Source of the DNA: Phenylobacterium sp.
Lineage (GTDB): Bacteria > Pseudomonadota > Alphaproteobacteria > Caulobacterales > Caulobacteraceae
Reading direction: 5' to 3'
NCBI RefSeq assembly: GCF_004297125.1
Contig: NZ_SCVD01000001.1
Location: 248,001 to 312,000, forward strand
DNA: 64,000 nt
Shown: positions 30,014 to 38,371 of the stretch, piece after piece
How positions within the stretch are numbered: position 1 is the first letter of the stretch
Layout: each line of letters opens with the position of its first letter
Position numbers and translations under genes: made by a program
Notes under the pieces: generated by a model
Told to the model about the DNA's origin: nothing
Databases searched by the model: none
The model's input: the letters and a program-made list of their open reading frames with translations, nothing else

Positions 30014-30425
30014 AGACCTGGGTGATCCAGTCGGGCACCCGGCGCGGGCGGCCGGTGGCCTGTTCGATCAGCACCCAGGTGGTGTGGACCTGGGCGCACA
30101 TCTGGCCGTCGGGGCCGTCGATGCGGATGAAGCGGTCGAAGCGGGGGCCCTGCGGCGCCTCGGCGACCCAGGTTCGGGCCTGGGCGGTCTCGCCGGGCAA
30201 GAGCGGGCGGCGGTAGTCGATCTCGTGGCGCAGCGCGATCCAGGCCCAGGTCGCCTGTTCCTGGGCGGGCGCGCGGCTCTGCCAGTGCGCGACGCCCATG
30301 TCCTGGGCCCAGCGCAGATAGACCACATTGTTCACGTGGCCGTTCTCGTCGATGTCGGCAGGCGTGGGCTCGAACGTGCGGCAGAAGACCTGCCGGCCTT
30401 CCGGCGGTTCGAGCAGTTTCGTCAC
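30006..30425 (-). CDS. Acyl-CoA thioesterase (4HBT hotdog fold)
   Basis: 139 residues. The hotdog motif DIDENGHVNNVVYLRWAQD carries the 4HBT-type Asp/Asn-His active site. Cleaves acyl-CoA thioesters, with acyl specificity not visible. It begins at a GTG that overlaps the stop of the glutaredoxin gene (GTGA), so it is translated with grxD as the last gene of a minus-strand group. Confidence 0.9.
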   Translation of the reverse strand: MTKLLEPPEGRQVFCRTFEPTPADIDENGHVNNVVYLRWAQDMGVAHWQSRAPAQEQATWAWIALRHEIDYRRPLLPGETAQARTWVAEAPQGPRFDRFIRIDGPDGQMCAQVHTTWVLIEQATGRPRRVPDWITQVFT

Positions 30426-30766
30426 GCGGTAATGAGGCCTTGCTCTTCCAGCATGGCCTTCAGCTCGCCCGACTGGAACATCTCCTTGACGATGTCGCAG
30501 CCGCCGACGAATTCGCCCTTCACGTAGAGCTGGGGGATCGTCGGCCAGTCGGAATAGGTCTTGATGCCCTCGCGCAGCGGCTCGGACTGCAGGACGTCGA
30601 CACCCACGAAGTCCACGCCCAGGTGATCCAGGATCTGCACCGTCACGGCCGAGAAGCCGCAGCGGGGCTGTTCCGGCTCGCCCTTCATGAACAGGACGAC
30701 GTTGTGTTCGGCCACGGACTTGGCGATCCAGTCGTGGACAGGGTTGGCGGTGGCGGCTTCGGACAT
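30422..30766 (-). CDS. grxD: Monothiol glutaredoxin, Grx4/GrxD type
   Basis: 114 residues with the CGFS active site (RCGFSAVTV) and the partner and glutathione-binding motifs WPTIPQLYVKGEFVGGCDIV. Such proteins bind a [2Fe-2S] cluster with glutathione and pass it to apo-proteins. The BolA-family gene lies 67 nt upstream, the classical Grx4-BolA partnership. The start MSEAAT was chosen over an upstream in-frame ATG lacking a site. Confidence 0.96.
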   Translation of the reverse strand: MSEAATANPVHDWIAKSVAEHNVVLFMKGEPEQPRCGFSAVTVQILDHLGVDFVGVDVLQSEPLREGIKTYSDWPTIPQLYVKGEFVGGCDIVKEMFQSGELKAMLEEQGLITA

Positions 30767-30833
30767 GGGTCGCCCTTTCGGCGCAAGATCTTCGACCAAG
30801 AGCTAGGGACGCAGGTCCGCCGGGTCAAGCGCG

Positions 30834-31067
30834 TCAGGCTGGCGCGGAGGTCTCGAGGGCCAGGGCATGGAGTTCGCCGCCCATCTTGCCCTTGAGCGCG
30901 GCATAGACGAGCTGGTGCTGGCGGACGCGCGGCAGGCCGGCGAACGCCTTGGAGACGATGCGGGCCTTGTAGTGGTCGCCGTCGCCCGCCAGGTCCTCGA
31001 TCTCGATGGTGGCGTCGGGGAAGCCTTCGCGCAGGACGGCTTCCAGGTCGGGTTGGGACATCGGCAT
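30834..31067 (-). CDS. BolA family protein
   Basis: 77 residues. The BolA fold is visible as DLEAVLREGFPDATIEIED and RVRQHQLVYAALKGKMGGEL, with the conserved RVxxHxxVY-like His. Forms heterodimers with CGFS glutaredoxins in iron-sulfur handling and iron regulation. The adjacent grxD supports this. Two start codons (31067, 31061) are possible. Confidence 0.93.
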   Translation of the reverse strand: MPMSQPDLEAVLREGFPDATIEIEDLAGDGDHYKARIVSKAFAGLPRVRQHQLVYAALKGKMGGELHALALETSAPA

Positions 31068-31087
31068 GACTCGGACTTAGGCCCGCC

Positions 31088-31705
31088 TCAGCCGGCCGTC
31101 CAGAGGAGCGAGAGCCCGAACGCGCCCATCAGTCCCGCCGCACCGCGGTCCAGCGGCTTCTGCGCCCGCGCATAGGCTTGCGCGGCGCGCAGGGCGGAGA
31201 AGGCCAACGCCAGGCCCGCCTGCCAGAGCAGGCAGGTGACGGTGACCACCAGGACGGCGGCCCCGTGGACCCAGGCCGGGGTCTCCGGGCCCACGTAGGC
31301 GGAGAAGACGCTGGCGAAGAACAGCACCGACTTGGGGTTGGTCAGACAGATGGCCAGGCCCTGCCAGAAGGCGGCCCGCGCCGCGCCGGGTGGCGGCTCG
31401 GCGGTCTCCGGCTCGGGCTTGGCGCGCCAGAGCGCGATCGCGAACCAGATCAGATAGAGGCCGCCCCCGACCCGCAGGATCTTGTAGAGCCACGGCGCGG
31501 CGGCCAGCAGGGCGCCCAGGCCCACGACGGCCGCGCCGCACCAGATCACGCAGCCCAAGGTCGTTCCGAGCGCCGTGGCCAGCGCGGGTCCGCGGCCGCG
31601 GCGCATGGCGACCCGCATCGTCAGGAAGTTCGAGGGCCCGGGGATGATCGACGTCGCGAGGGCCAGACCGAACAGGGCGGCGAGGGACAGGATATGTTCG
31701 GTCAT
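31088..31705 (-). CDS. LysE/RhtB family exporter
   Basis: 205 residues, about six hydrophobic segments. Typical family sequences are LATSIIPGPSNFLTMRVAMR near the N-terminus and LAICLTNPKSVLFFASVFSA in the middle. Exports amino acids or homoserine lactone-like compounds. It lies between BolA and a DUF gene with short spacers, but no functional link is evident. Confidence 0.92.
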   Translation of the reverse strand: MTEHILSLAALFGLALATSIIPGPSNFLTMRVAMRRGRGPALATALGTTLGCVIWCGAAVVGLGALLAAAPWLYKILRVGGGLYLIWFAIALWRAKPEPETAEPPPGAARAAFWQGLAICLTNPKSVLFFASVFSAYVGPETPAWVHGAAVLVVTVTCLLWQAGLALAFSALRAAQAYARAQKPLDRGAAGLMGAFGLSLLWTAG

Positions 31706-31710
31706 CTTCC

Positions 31711-32190
31711 CTAGGCGGTCCGGGTGAAATCCATGATCCAGTTGGTCTCCCAGGTCTGGCCGCCGTCGTACGAGAAGGCCTGGCTCCAGCACGCCGAAGA
31801 CGCGGTGATGTCCTCCCAACGGTAGACCACCTTCACCGGCCGGTCGCCGTCCACATCCTCGCCGTGGAACAGGCCAATGCCGTTCTCGAAGCGTCCGAAC
31901 ACCGGATTCTGCAACACGCCGGAGGCGCTGTTGACCCAGTAGATCGCCCACTGGCCGGTCTCCACATTGAAGGTGCGGAACGACAGGCCCTGGAAGCCGC
32001 GCTCGGGGAAGTCGTTCTCGTCGACATTGCACAGCCCGCCCATCAGGCCCTGGCAGTAGGTGTCGCTGTGGAACACGTCCCAGTCGTCGCCGCCGACGCC
32101 GCGCGTCGTCAGCCGGTGGTGCTCGACCCTCCAGCGCCCGTACAGGAAATGGAAGTCGCGCCGTCCGTCGTCGTGGGCGTCGTAGGCCAT
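31711..32190 (-). CDS. DUF1579-like small protein
   Basis: 159 residues, no export signal. The start RRDFHFLYGRWRVEHHRL and the end ACWSQAFSYDGGQTWETNWI resemble a lipocalin-like domain seen in DUF1579-type proteins, possibly a small-ligand binder. GAGGGA precedes the ATG. Only 5 nt separates it from the LysE gene, so it is probably co-transcribed. The function is unknown. Confidence 0.7.
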   Translation of the reverse strand: MAYDAHDDGRRDFHFLYGRWRVEHHRLTTRGVGGDDWDVFHSDTYCQGLMGGLCNVDENDFPERGFQGLSFRTFNVETGQWAIYWVNSASGVLQNPVFGRFENGIGLFHGEDVDGDRPVKVVYRWEDITASSACWSQAFSYDGGQTWETNWIMDFTRTA

Positions 32191-32261
32191 GTTCGTATCC
32201 CTCTGTTGGGGAGGGATGTAGCGGGCGCCTGCTGACAGCGGCGTGTCAGCAGGCGCGCTCA

Positions 32262-33494
32262 TCAGTCGATGATCGACGAGTAGACGATGCTCTTGAGCTG
32301 TCCGCGGAAGTTGAACGTGCCCGACGGCATGAGCTGGGTCATGAAGATCACCGAGAGGTCTTCCTTCGGGTCGACCCAGAAGATCGTCGAAGCCGCTCCG
32401 CCCCAGTAGTAGTCGCCGGCGCCCAGGCCGCCGGACTCCACCTCGCCCAGGGTGGAGGCGAACCCGAGGCCGAAACCGACCCCGTCGTAGGCGGTCTCGG
32501 AGAAGCCGCCGAGCGCCACGTCGGTGAGCTGCTTGCCGCCGGGCAGGTGGTTCATGTGCATCAGCGCGAGGGTGCGAGGCCCCAGCACCCGGTGGCCGTC
32601 CAGTTCGCCGCCCCGGCGCAGCATCTCGCAGAAGCGCAGGTAGTCGGCGCTGGTCCCGGTCAGGCCGCCGCCGCCCGACTTGAAGCCGGGCTCATGGGTG
32701 AAGGGACTGGTGGCCGGATCGTCCAGCAGCTTCAGCTTCTTGTCCGGGCCTCGCTGATAGTTGGCCGCGAACCGGGCCACCTTGTCGGGGGTCACCCGGA
32801 AGGCGGTGTCCTTCATGCCCAGCGGCCGGAAGATCACCTCGTCGAAGTATTGCGCCAGGGGCTTGCCCGAGATGATCTCGACCAGCGCGCCACAGACGTC
32901 GGTGGCCAGCGAATACATCCAGGCCGTGCCGGGCTGGTAGCGCAGCGGGACCTGGCTGAGCTTGTCCATGAATTCCAGCATCGTGTCGGCGCCGTCCAGC
33001 GAGCGGATCTTGAGCGCGCGGTAGACCTTGTCGATCGGGTGCTGGATGCCGACGCCGGGCAGGCCGCCGCCGTAGGTCAGGCCGGCGGTGTGGCACAGCA
33101 CGTCGCGGAATGTGACCGGGCGGGTCGGCCGCTCGGTCTGCATGTCGTCGCCCTCGCCGGAGATCCAGACGCGGTGGTTCTTCCACGACGGCACGTAACG
33201 GCTGACGGGGTCGTTGAGCTGGAAATAACCCTGCTCGTACAGCGTCATCAGCGCCACCGACGTGATCGGCTTGGTCATGGAATAGATGCGGTAGATCGTG
33301 TCGTCGCGGGTGGCCTTGCCGCGCTCCAGGTCCATCGATCCGAAGGATTTGAAATAGGCCAGGTGGCCGTGGCGGGCGATGCTGACCTGGCAGCCGGGAA
33401 TTTTGCCCGGGCCGATGTAGTTGCGTTCCAGGTGCTCGGCGACCCGTTCCAGCCGGCCCGCGTCCAGGCCTGTCCACTGCGACTGGGCGTCCAT
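32262..33494 (-). CDS. Serine hydrolase of the beta-lactamase / class C-esterase fold
   Basis: 410 residues, no signal peptide. The catalytic SxxK motif is SMTK in RIYSMTKPITSVAL, and the second motif is Y-S-L in TAWMYSLATDVCGAL. A third region YYWGGAASTIFWVDP replaces the KTG box, as in EstB-type esterases. Expected to hydrolyse esters or D-amino acid derivatives rather than penicillins. It is the first gene of the minus-strand run to the grx/BolA genes. Confidence 0.9.
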   Translation of the reverse strand: MDAQSQWTGLDAGRLERVAEHLERNYIGPGKIPGCQVSIARHGHLAYFKSFGSMDLERGKATRDDTIYRIYSMTKPITSVALMTLYEQGYFQLNDPVSRYVPSWKNHRVWISGEGDDMQTERPTRPVTFRDVLCHTAGLTYGGGLPGVGIQHPIDKVYRALKIRSLDGADTMLEFMDKLSQVPLRYQPGTAWMYSLATDVCGALVEIISGKPLAQYFDEVIFRPLGMKDTAFRVTPDKVARFAANYQRGPDKKLKLLDDPATSPFTHEPGFKSGGGGLTGTSADYLRFCEMLRRGGELDGHRVLGPRTLALMHMNHLPGGKQLTDVALGGFSETAYDGVGFGLGFASTLGEVESGGLGAGDYYWGGAASTIFWVDPKEDLSVIFMTQLMPSGTFNFRGQLKSIVYSSIID

Positions 33495-33635
33495 CGAAAT
33501 CCTCCGGCAGTATGGTTCTTCTCTTGAATAACGGCATCATGGACGCCGAACGGCTGTTTGGCCAAGAGCGCAGGATTGCGCTCTCGCCTTGAAACAAGAA
33601 GCCAACCCTCTCGGTTTGGCGGTGGAAGGACGGGT

Positions 33636-34118
33636 ATGAAAGCGCTCTACGACATGGCGGCCGAGATCGGCGAGACGTTGAAGGCCCGCGGCGAGAAGAT
33701 CGCGGTGGCGGAGAGTTCGTCCGGAGGCCTGATCTCGGCGGCGCTGCTGAGCGTGCCGGGCGCCAGCGCCTACTATCTGGGCGGGGCGGTGGTCTACACA
33801 GCCAAGGCCCGCGTGCTGCTGACCGATATCCCGCGCGAGGCGCTGGAGGGCGTGCGCTCGGCCAGCGAGCCCTATGCGTTGCTGCTGGCCCGCAACCAGG
33901 TGGAGCGCTATGGCGCGACATGGGGCCTGTCCGAGACCGGCGCGGCGGGGCCGACCGGGAACCCGTACGGCGATGCGGCCGGGCACACCTGCGTGGCGGT
34001 GTCCGGTCCGGTCGAGGCGGTGCTGACCATCGAGACCGGCTCCGCCGACCGCGCCGCCAACATGGAGGCGTTCGCCGCCGCGGCGCTGGAGCTGCTGAAG
34101 CGGGCCTTGGTCAAATAA
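33636..34118 (+). CDS. CinA C-terminal family protein (nicotinamide-nucleotide amidase-type)
   Basis: 160 residues. The CinA C domain is clear: ARGEKIAVAESSSGGLISAA and YYLGGAVVYTAKARVLL, with the family GLSETGAAGPTGNPYGDAAG loop. It deamidates NMN to NaMN in related proteins, recycling pyridine nucleotides. Shortened form without the N-terminal molybdopterin-binding-like domain. The open frame extends upstream without a ribosome site. Confidence 0.88.
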   Translation: MKALYDMAAEIGETLKARGEKIAVAESSSGGLISAALLSVPGASAYYLGGAVVYTAKARVLLTDIPREALEGVRSASEPYALLLARNQVERYGATWGLSETGAAGPTGNPYGDAAGHTCVAVSGPVEAVLTIETGSADRAANMEAFAAAALELLKRALVK

Positions 34119-34156
34119 CGCAAGTCTTATGCCGCCTCATCCTCTTGATTTCGGAT

Positions 34157-34173
34157 GTTCATGCGAAGTTCAT
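34157..34173. promoter_or_regulatory. GTTCAT direct repeats, 11-nt period
   Basis: GTTCAT-GCGAA-GTTCAT. An 11-nt spacing of half-sites is typical of OmpR/PhoB-type response-regulator boxes. It lies about 85 nt before a TATAAT box in an AT-rich gap. The regulator is unidentified. Confidence 0.35.
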
Positions 34174-34240
34174 AAGGCGACAAATTTGAATAGGAATGTC
34201 GATCAAGTGCGTGAAGTGGAAATAGGTTCCATGAATTTGT

Positions 34241-34246
34241 TATAAT
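34241..34246 (+). promoter_or_regulatory. Perfect -10 box (TATAAT) upstream of the GYYD-repeat gene
   Basis: TATAAT in the AT-rich 226-nt gap between cinA-like and the repeat-protein gene. No convincing -35 at the standard spacing, so an activator or alternative sigma may be needed. Transcription would begin near 34253. Confidence 0.5.
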
Positions 34247-34255
34247 ATACATGCT

Positions 34256-34292
34256 GCTAGACTTCCGATTATCACATCGGAGATTGTCTAGC
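34256..34292 (+). other. 5'-terminal two-part stem-loop of the GYYD-repeat mRNA
   Basis: GCTAGAC (34256-34262) pairs with GTCTAGC (34286-34292). Inside it TCCGAT (34264-34269) pairs with ATCGGA (34276-34281) around loop TATCAC, with a T opposite GATT as an internal loop. All 13 bp are perfect. It begins a few nt after the expected transcription start and 52 nt before the start codon. Confidence 0.6.
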
Positions 34293-34344
34293 TGTGCTAT
34301 GGTGTTTCCAGAGAGCGGATTTGAATCCACTCAGGAATCCCAAA

Positions 34345-35328
34345 ATGCACAAACATCTACTCGTCGCGGGCATTGCTGCCGCGGCCCTTCTCCCTTCGTT
34401 CGCGTTGGCCCAGCAAAGCTGCGAGCAGCGGCGGTCCCAGCAGGCCGTCGGCACGATCGCCGGCGCCGGCATCGGCGCACTGCTCGGCAGCGCCATCGCC
34501 GGTAAGGGCGACCGCACGGCGGGCGCCGTGGTCGGCGGCCTGGGCGGCGGCGTCATCGGCAACCAGCTGGCCAAGCCCGGCGTCGATTGCGCTCATGCCT
34601 ACGGCTACTACGACAACGCCGGCGCCTGGCACGCCAGCACGGTCAGCCGACAGGACGCGCGGGGCTATTTCGACCGTCAGGGCGAATGGGTCGAGGGCGC
34701 GCCGAACGGCCACTACGACAGTTCCGGCCGCTGGACCGTGGCGAACACCGACGCCTCGGCCGCCGGCTACTACGACGGCCGCGGGCGCTGGGTCCCGGCG
34801 TCCGCGAATGGCTACTACGCCGCGGACGGCCGCTGGGTCGCAGGCGCGGCCAGCGGGCATTATGACACCCGGGGGCGCTGGATCGCGGGCCCTGCGACCG
34901 GAAGCTACGACGCCAATGGCCGCTGGATGCCCGGCCGTGCTGCCCGCGCCTCCGACCTGCAGCCGGGCTACTACGACAACGGCCAATGGCGGCGCGGCGA
35001 GGTCACAGGCTACTACGACGCCCGTGGCCGCTGGATCACGGTCGAGGCCACGAACAACGGCCGCCACGCCAACGCGCCCACGGACATCGCCGGCCGCCAG
35101 GCCTGGCTGGACGAGCGCATCCGCCGCGGCTTGAACGACGGAACCCTGACCCGTTCCGAGGGGGACCGGGCGCTACGCACCCTGGCCGCCATCGGCCGGG
35201 AGGAGCGCAGCCTGCGCAGGCGCAGCGGCGACCTGCGCGAGCGGGATCGGACGATGATCCTGGCCAAGCTGGACACCCTGTCCGACGACGTCCGTGAGAT
35301 GCGGCGCGGTCCGGTCCGCCAGTACTGA
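34345..35328 (+). CDS. Glycine-zipper protein with nine GYYDxxGRW repeats
   Basis: 327 residues. A signal peptide ends at ALA (about residue 22). Residues 34-75 are a glycine-zipper 2TM region (TIAGAGIGALLGSAIAG, then AGAVVGGLGGGVIGN) as in SlyB/17-kDa antigens. Residues 87-236 contain nine degenerate units of about 15 residues with core G-[YHS]-[YF]-D-x-x-G-[RQEA]-W. The C-terminal 90 residues are charged and helical. I know of no assigned function. The surface repeats and zipper suggest an envelope or outer-membrane protein. It has its own AT-rich regulated promoter, and an EcfG-like sigma factor gene lies next to it on the same strand. Confidence 0.85.
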   Translation: MHKHLLVAGIAAAALLPSFALAQQSCEQRRSQQAVGTIAGAGIGALLGSAIAGKGDRTAGAVVGGLGGGVIGNQLAKPGVDCAHAYGYYDNAGAWHASTVSRQDARGYFDRQGEWVEGAPNGHYDSSGRWTVANTDASAAGYYDGRGRWVPASANGYYAADGRWVAGAASGHYDTRGRWIAGPATGSYDANGRWMPGRAARASDLQPGYYDNGQWRRGEVTGYYDARGRWITVEATNNGRHANAPTDIAGRQAWLDERIRRGLNDGTLTRSEGDRALRTLAAIGREERSLRRRSGDLRERDRTMILAKLDTLSDDVREMRRGPVRQY

Positions 35329-35461
35329 GGCCGCAAGGCTTCGCGAAGAGGATCCTCGCGCCGTCCGCGGCGCGGGGACCCCCGGATCCGCGTTGAACGA
35401 CATGTGGCCTGAGGCGCAGCTTCGCTCGCCTCGAAGCGCCACGACCCGAAAGCTTCGACCG

Positions 35462-36052
35462 ATGACCCTCGATCAGACCCCCGCCGCGACGTTCTCCAGG
35501 GAGCTCACGGCGCTCGTCCCCCACATGCGTGCGTTCGCCCGCGGCCTGTGTGGCGACAGGACGGCGGCGGAAGACCTGGCCCAGGACGGCCTGCTGAGGG
35601 CCTGGACCGCGCGGAGCAGGTACCAGCCGGGCACCAACCTGAAGGCCTGGGTGTTCACGATCATGCGCAACCAGTTCTATTCGGAGCGGCGCCGGGCGTG
35701 GCGGAACGTCGCCTTCGACCAGCAGGTGGTCGAGCAGACCCTGATCGCCGTCGCCAACCCCACCGCCGTGCTCGAGCTGGACGAACTGCGGCGCGCGATG
35801 CTGCTGCTGCCGGACGAACAACGCGAGGCCCTGGTCCTGGTGGGCGCGGCCGGCTGCTCCTACGAGGAGGCCGCCGAGATGTGCGGCTGCCCCGTCGGCA
35901 CCGTGAAGAGCCGCGTGAGCCGGGCGCGCCGGCACATCGACCGGATCATGGCCGAAGCGGCAGTCCCCAAGGACTCGATTCGACCCAGCGCGGCCATGGC
36001 GGACATCCTCTCGCAGTGCGAGCGCGCCGGAGGCCTGCCGCTCGCCGCCTGA
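35462..36052 (+). CDS. ECF sigma factor, EcfG-like
   Basis: 196 residues. Sigma-2 region: HMRAFARGLCGDRTAAEDLA, then NLKAWVFTIMRNQFYSERRR. Sigma-4 region: LLLPDEQREALVLVGAAGCS and GCPVGTVKSRVSRARRHID. The wording resembles the EcfG (general stress) group of alphaproteobacteria, but no PhyR or NepR anti-sigma partner is adjacent, so it may be a second-tier paralogue (as SigU is to SigT in Caulobacter). It directs RNA polymerase to stress promoters. The ATG at 35462 was chosen; a start at 35402 is possible. A terminator follows. Confidence 0.88.
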   Translation: MTLDQTPAATFSRELTALVPHMRAFARGLCGDRTAAEDLAQDGLLRAWTARSRYQPGTNLKAWVFTIMRNQFYSERRRAWRNVAFDQQVVEQTLIAVANPTAVLELDELRRAMLLLPDEQREALVLVGAAGCSYEEAAEMCGCPVGTVKSRVSRARRHIDRIMAEAAVPKDSIRPSAAMADILSQCERAGGLPLAA

Positions 36053-36144
36053 CAAGACCGGCGGGCGGGTCGTCCTGGGCGCCCGTCGTCGCGGCGAAGG
36101 CCGCGCGCTTCGTCCCGGTCATCCTGGCTGCCACAACCGCACAA

Positions 36145-36170
36145 CCGCATCGCGAGATGGCGGATTTTTT
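36145..36170 (+). terminator. Rho-independent terminator after the sigma gene
   Basis: CCGCATC-GCGA-GATGGCGG, with one bulged G, followed by TTTTTTA. Confidence 0.8.
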
Positions 36171-36434
36171 ATCGTCTCCGTCGAGAGATAGTAATTGATG
36201 CTTACGCAACTAGAAATGGTCTGCGAAATGGGAGCAGATGGATGTTGCGTGTTAATTGTCGAGTGGATGACGCTTAATAATTACATGGCAAAGCTTGTTC
36301 GATCACGAGATAGTTTTTTAACATGTTTTAATATTCGAGCGAGGCAACTTGCCTGATTGCTGAATGAAGGTCTTCGCTTCCGTGATGCGCGGGGGATGGG
36401 ATCTTCCAGACCCCGAATTCATAGGGGTGCAGCC
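36171..36434. other. 264-nt AT-rich intergenic region
   Basis: Low-GC island in a GC-rich chromosome, upstream of a PEP-CTERM gene. No gene seen. It contains TTAA-CATGTT-TTAA (spacing one short of the CtrA TTAA-N7-TTAA rule) and a palindrome listed separately. Probably a regulated promoter. Confidence 0.5.
36342..36354. promoter_or_regulatory. Palindrome AGGCAA-C-TTGCCT
   Basis: Perfect 6-bp arms about one centre base, 80 nt before the PEP-CTERM start codon. Candidate operator or leader hairpin. Confidence 0.4.
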
Positions 36435-37076
36435 ATGACGTTTCGTCACATCCTCGCCGCAGGCGCGGCCATCGCCTCCTTGTCAGTCGCGGGGCCAGCC
36501 CTCGCCGATATCCAGTTCTTCCTGGGGAATGTCCCCGGCAACCTGGACACCATCCTGTTCGACGCCGCTGACGACGGCAGCGACCTCGAGGTGCTGGGGA
36601 AGAGCGACGAGGGCTGGGATGTACTGCTGACGGGCGAGGAGAACATCATCGCGACGGGCGGACCGGGCCAGGCCTGGGTGGTCGGCACGGATGACGGGGG
36701 GCTGACCTTCCTCAACATCTCCACACCTGGATCGACGTTCACGGCCGCCGAGATCAACATCAACGTCCCGAACGGCGGCGGGCCGCCGCAGGCCTGGAGC
36801 ATCACCCTGGGCGGTGTCGACTCGGACGGGACGGCGTTCAGCCAGTTCTTCGGCGGGATCACCAACGACCAGTTCTTCAACTTCGTCGCGACCAACGGCC
36901 AAGTGATCACCAGCATCGACTTCAGGACCAGTCAGGAAGTCGCGCTCGGACAACTGCGCCTGGGTGGGCTGACCGCCGTCCCTGAGCCGGCGACCTGGGC
37001 CATGATGATCATCGGCTTCGGCGGCGTGGGCGCGCTCATGCGCCGGAAGCGTGGGCGGTTCGCGTTCGCCGGGTAG
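36435..37076 (+). CDS. PEPxxWA-CTERM sorting-domain surface protein
   Basis: 213 residues. A signal peptide ends at ALA (about residue 24). The Asp/Gly-rich secreted body has regular beta-type patterns (TGGPGQAWVVGTDDGGLTFL) and no enzyme motif. The tail VPEPATWAMMIIGFGGVGAL is followed by MRRKRGR. Exported and sorted by the exosortase-like route, as for the gene at 16.6 kb. Its promoter lies in the AT-rich gap. Confidence 0.88.
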   Translation: MTFRHILAAGAAIASLSVAGPALADIQFFLGNVPGNLDTILFDAADDGSDLEVLGKSDEGWDVLLTGEENIIATGGPGQAWVVGTDDGGLTFLNISTPGSTFTAAEININVPNGGGPPQAWSITLGGVDSDGTAFSQFFGGITNDQFFNFVATNGQVITSIDFRTSQEVALGQLRLGGLTAVPEPATWAMMIIGFGGVGALMRRKRGRFAFAG

Positions 37077-37131
37077 AAGGAGCGCCATAGCTCCCCGCAC
37101 GCGCCCGGCCTTTCAAGAGACCTTGCGTGCT

Positions 37132-37164
37132 TGCGACACCGGTGCTCCCCACGCCGGTGTCGCA
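37132..37164. terminator. Hairpin between convergent genes
   Basis: Perfect 11-bp stem TGCGACACCGG / CCGGTGTCGCA with a 11-nt loop. T-tract is weak on both sides. Likely bidirectional terminator. Confidence 0.7.
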
Positions 37165-37190
37165 TCTTGTCGGCGGACCGGCGGCCGGGG

Positions 37191-38371
37191 CTATTGCGAC
37201 GCGCCCCGCGCCTCCAGCCGCACGATGTCCACCAACACGTCGCCCTGGATCAGGTGCATCAGGTCGTAGCGGTCGAGGGTGGGATCGATGTGGCCGGGGG
37301 CCAGCGCCAGGCGTTCGCCACGGACGACGGGCGCGCCGGCCGGCCGGGTGATCATGCCGTGCTCGTCGCCGAAGAAGCGATAGGTCGCGGCGGCGAACCT
37401 CGGCGTCAGGGGCTGGGGCATCGGGCCCTCGGTGGAGAAGGCCTTCAGGCCGGCGTCCAGGGTCACCCACTTGGGATGGTTGGCGCTGATCACCGTGGTG
37501 ACGATCATCGCCGCCTGTTCGAACGCGCCGTCGGGGTCGGACTTCAGGGCGTCGCGGTATTCCTTGTCCATGAAGGCGTAGGAGCCGGGCTGGACCTCGT
37601 TCAGCACGCCTTGGGCGGCGTCGGCCTCGAAGGTGCCGGTGCCGCCGCCGGTGACCACCTGGACATTGCCGCCGACGGCGCGGATCGCGGCGATAGCGGC
37701 CGTGAGCTTGGCCATCCCTTCGGCCGCGGCCGCGGCGCGGGCGTTCGCCCCTTCAATGTGCTGCCAGCTGCCGCCGTAGCCCTGGACGCCGAGCAGCTTC
37801 AGGTTCGGCTGGGCGGCGATGGCGCGCGCGACGGCGGCCGCCTGGTCCGGATCGTGGCAGCCCGTGCGGCCCATGCCGACATCGATGTCGATCACCACCT
37901 GGATCGGCCCTTGAGAGGCCTCGCCCAGCTCGGCGGCGGCGTCGGGATGGTCCAGGACGATCCGGAAGTCCGGCAGCTCCGCGGCCAGTCGCGCGGCGCG
38001 CTGGGCGTTCGTGGGCCCGGCGATGGGGGAGGTGACCAGGATCCGGCCGATCCCGGCAGCGGCCATCGCCTCGGCCTCGGCCAGCTTGGCGCAGCATATG
38101 CCGACGGCGCCCGCCTCGATCTGGCGGCGGACGAGGGCCGCGCACTTGTGCGACTTGGAATGGGGACGCAGCGCCAGGCCGGCCTTGGCGGCGCGGCTCG
38201 CCATCTTGGCGACGTTGCGGTCGAAGGCGTCGAGGTCGAGGACCGAGGCCGGCGTCGGGATCAGCTGCGCCGAGCCCGGTCCGCCCAGGCGGGCGAGGGC
38301 GAAGGCGACGTGCGGCTTGTCGGCCGCGGCGCCCAGTTCCTGCCGGATGGCTGCGGCTGGGCGGAGCGGGC

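Noticed and set aside
34218..34242. GGAAA-N16-GTTA as an EcfG-type promoter before the repeat-protein gene
   Set aside because: Match to GGAAC-N16/17-CGTT is only partial, while a perfect TATAAT overlaps it.
36318..36331. TTAA-N6-TTAA as a CtrA site
   Set aside because: Spacing is one nt short of TTAA-N7-TTAA, and low-GC sequence makes such matches common.
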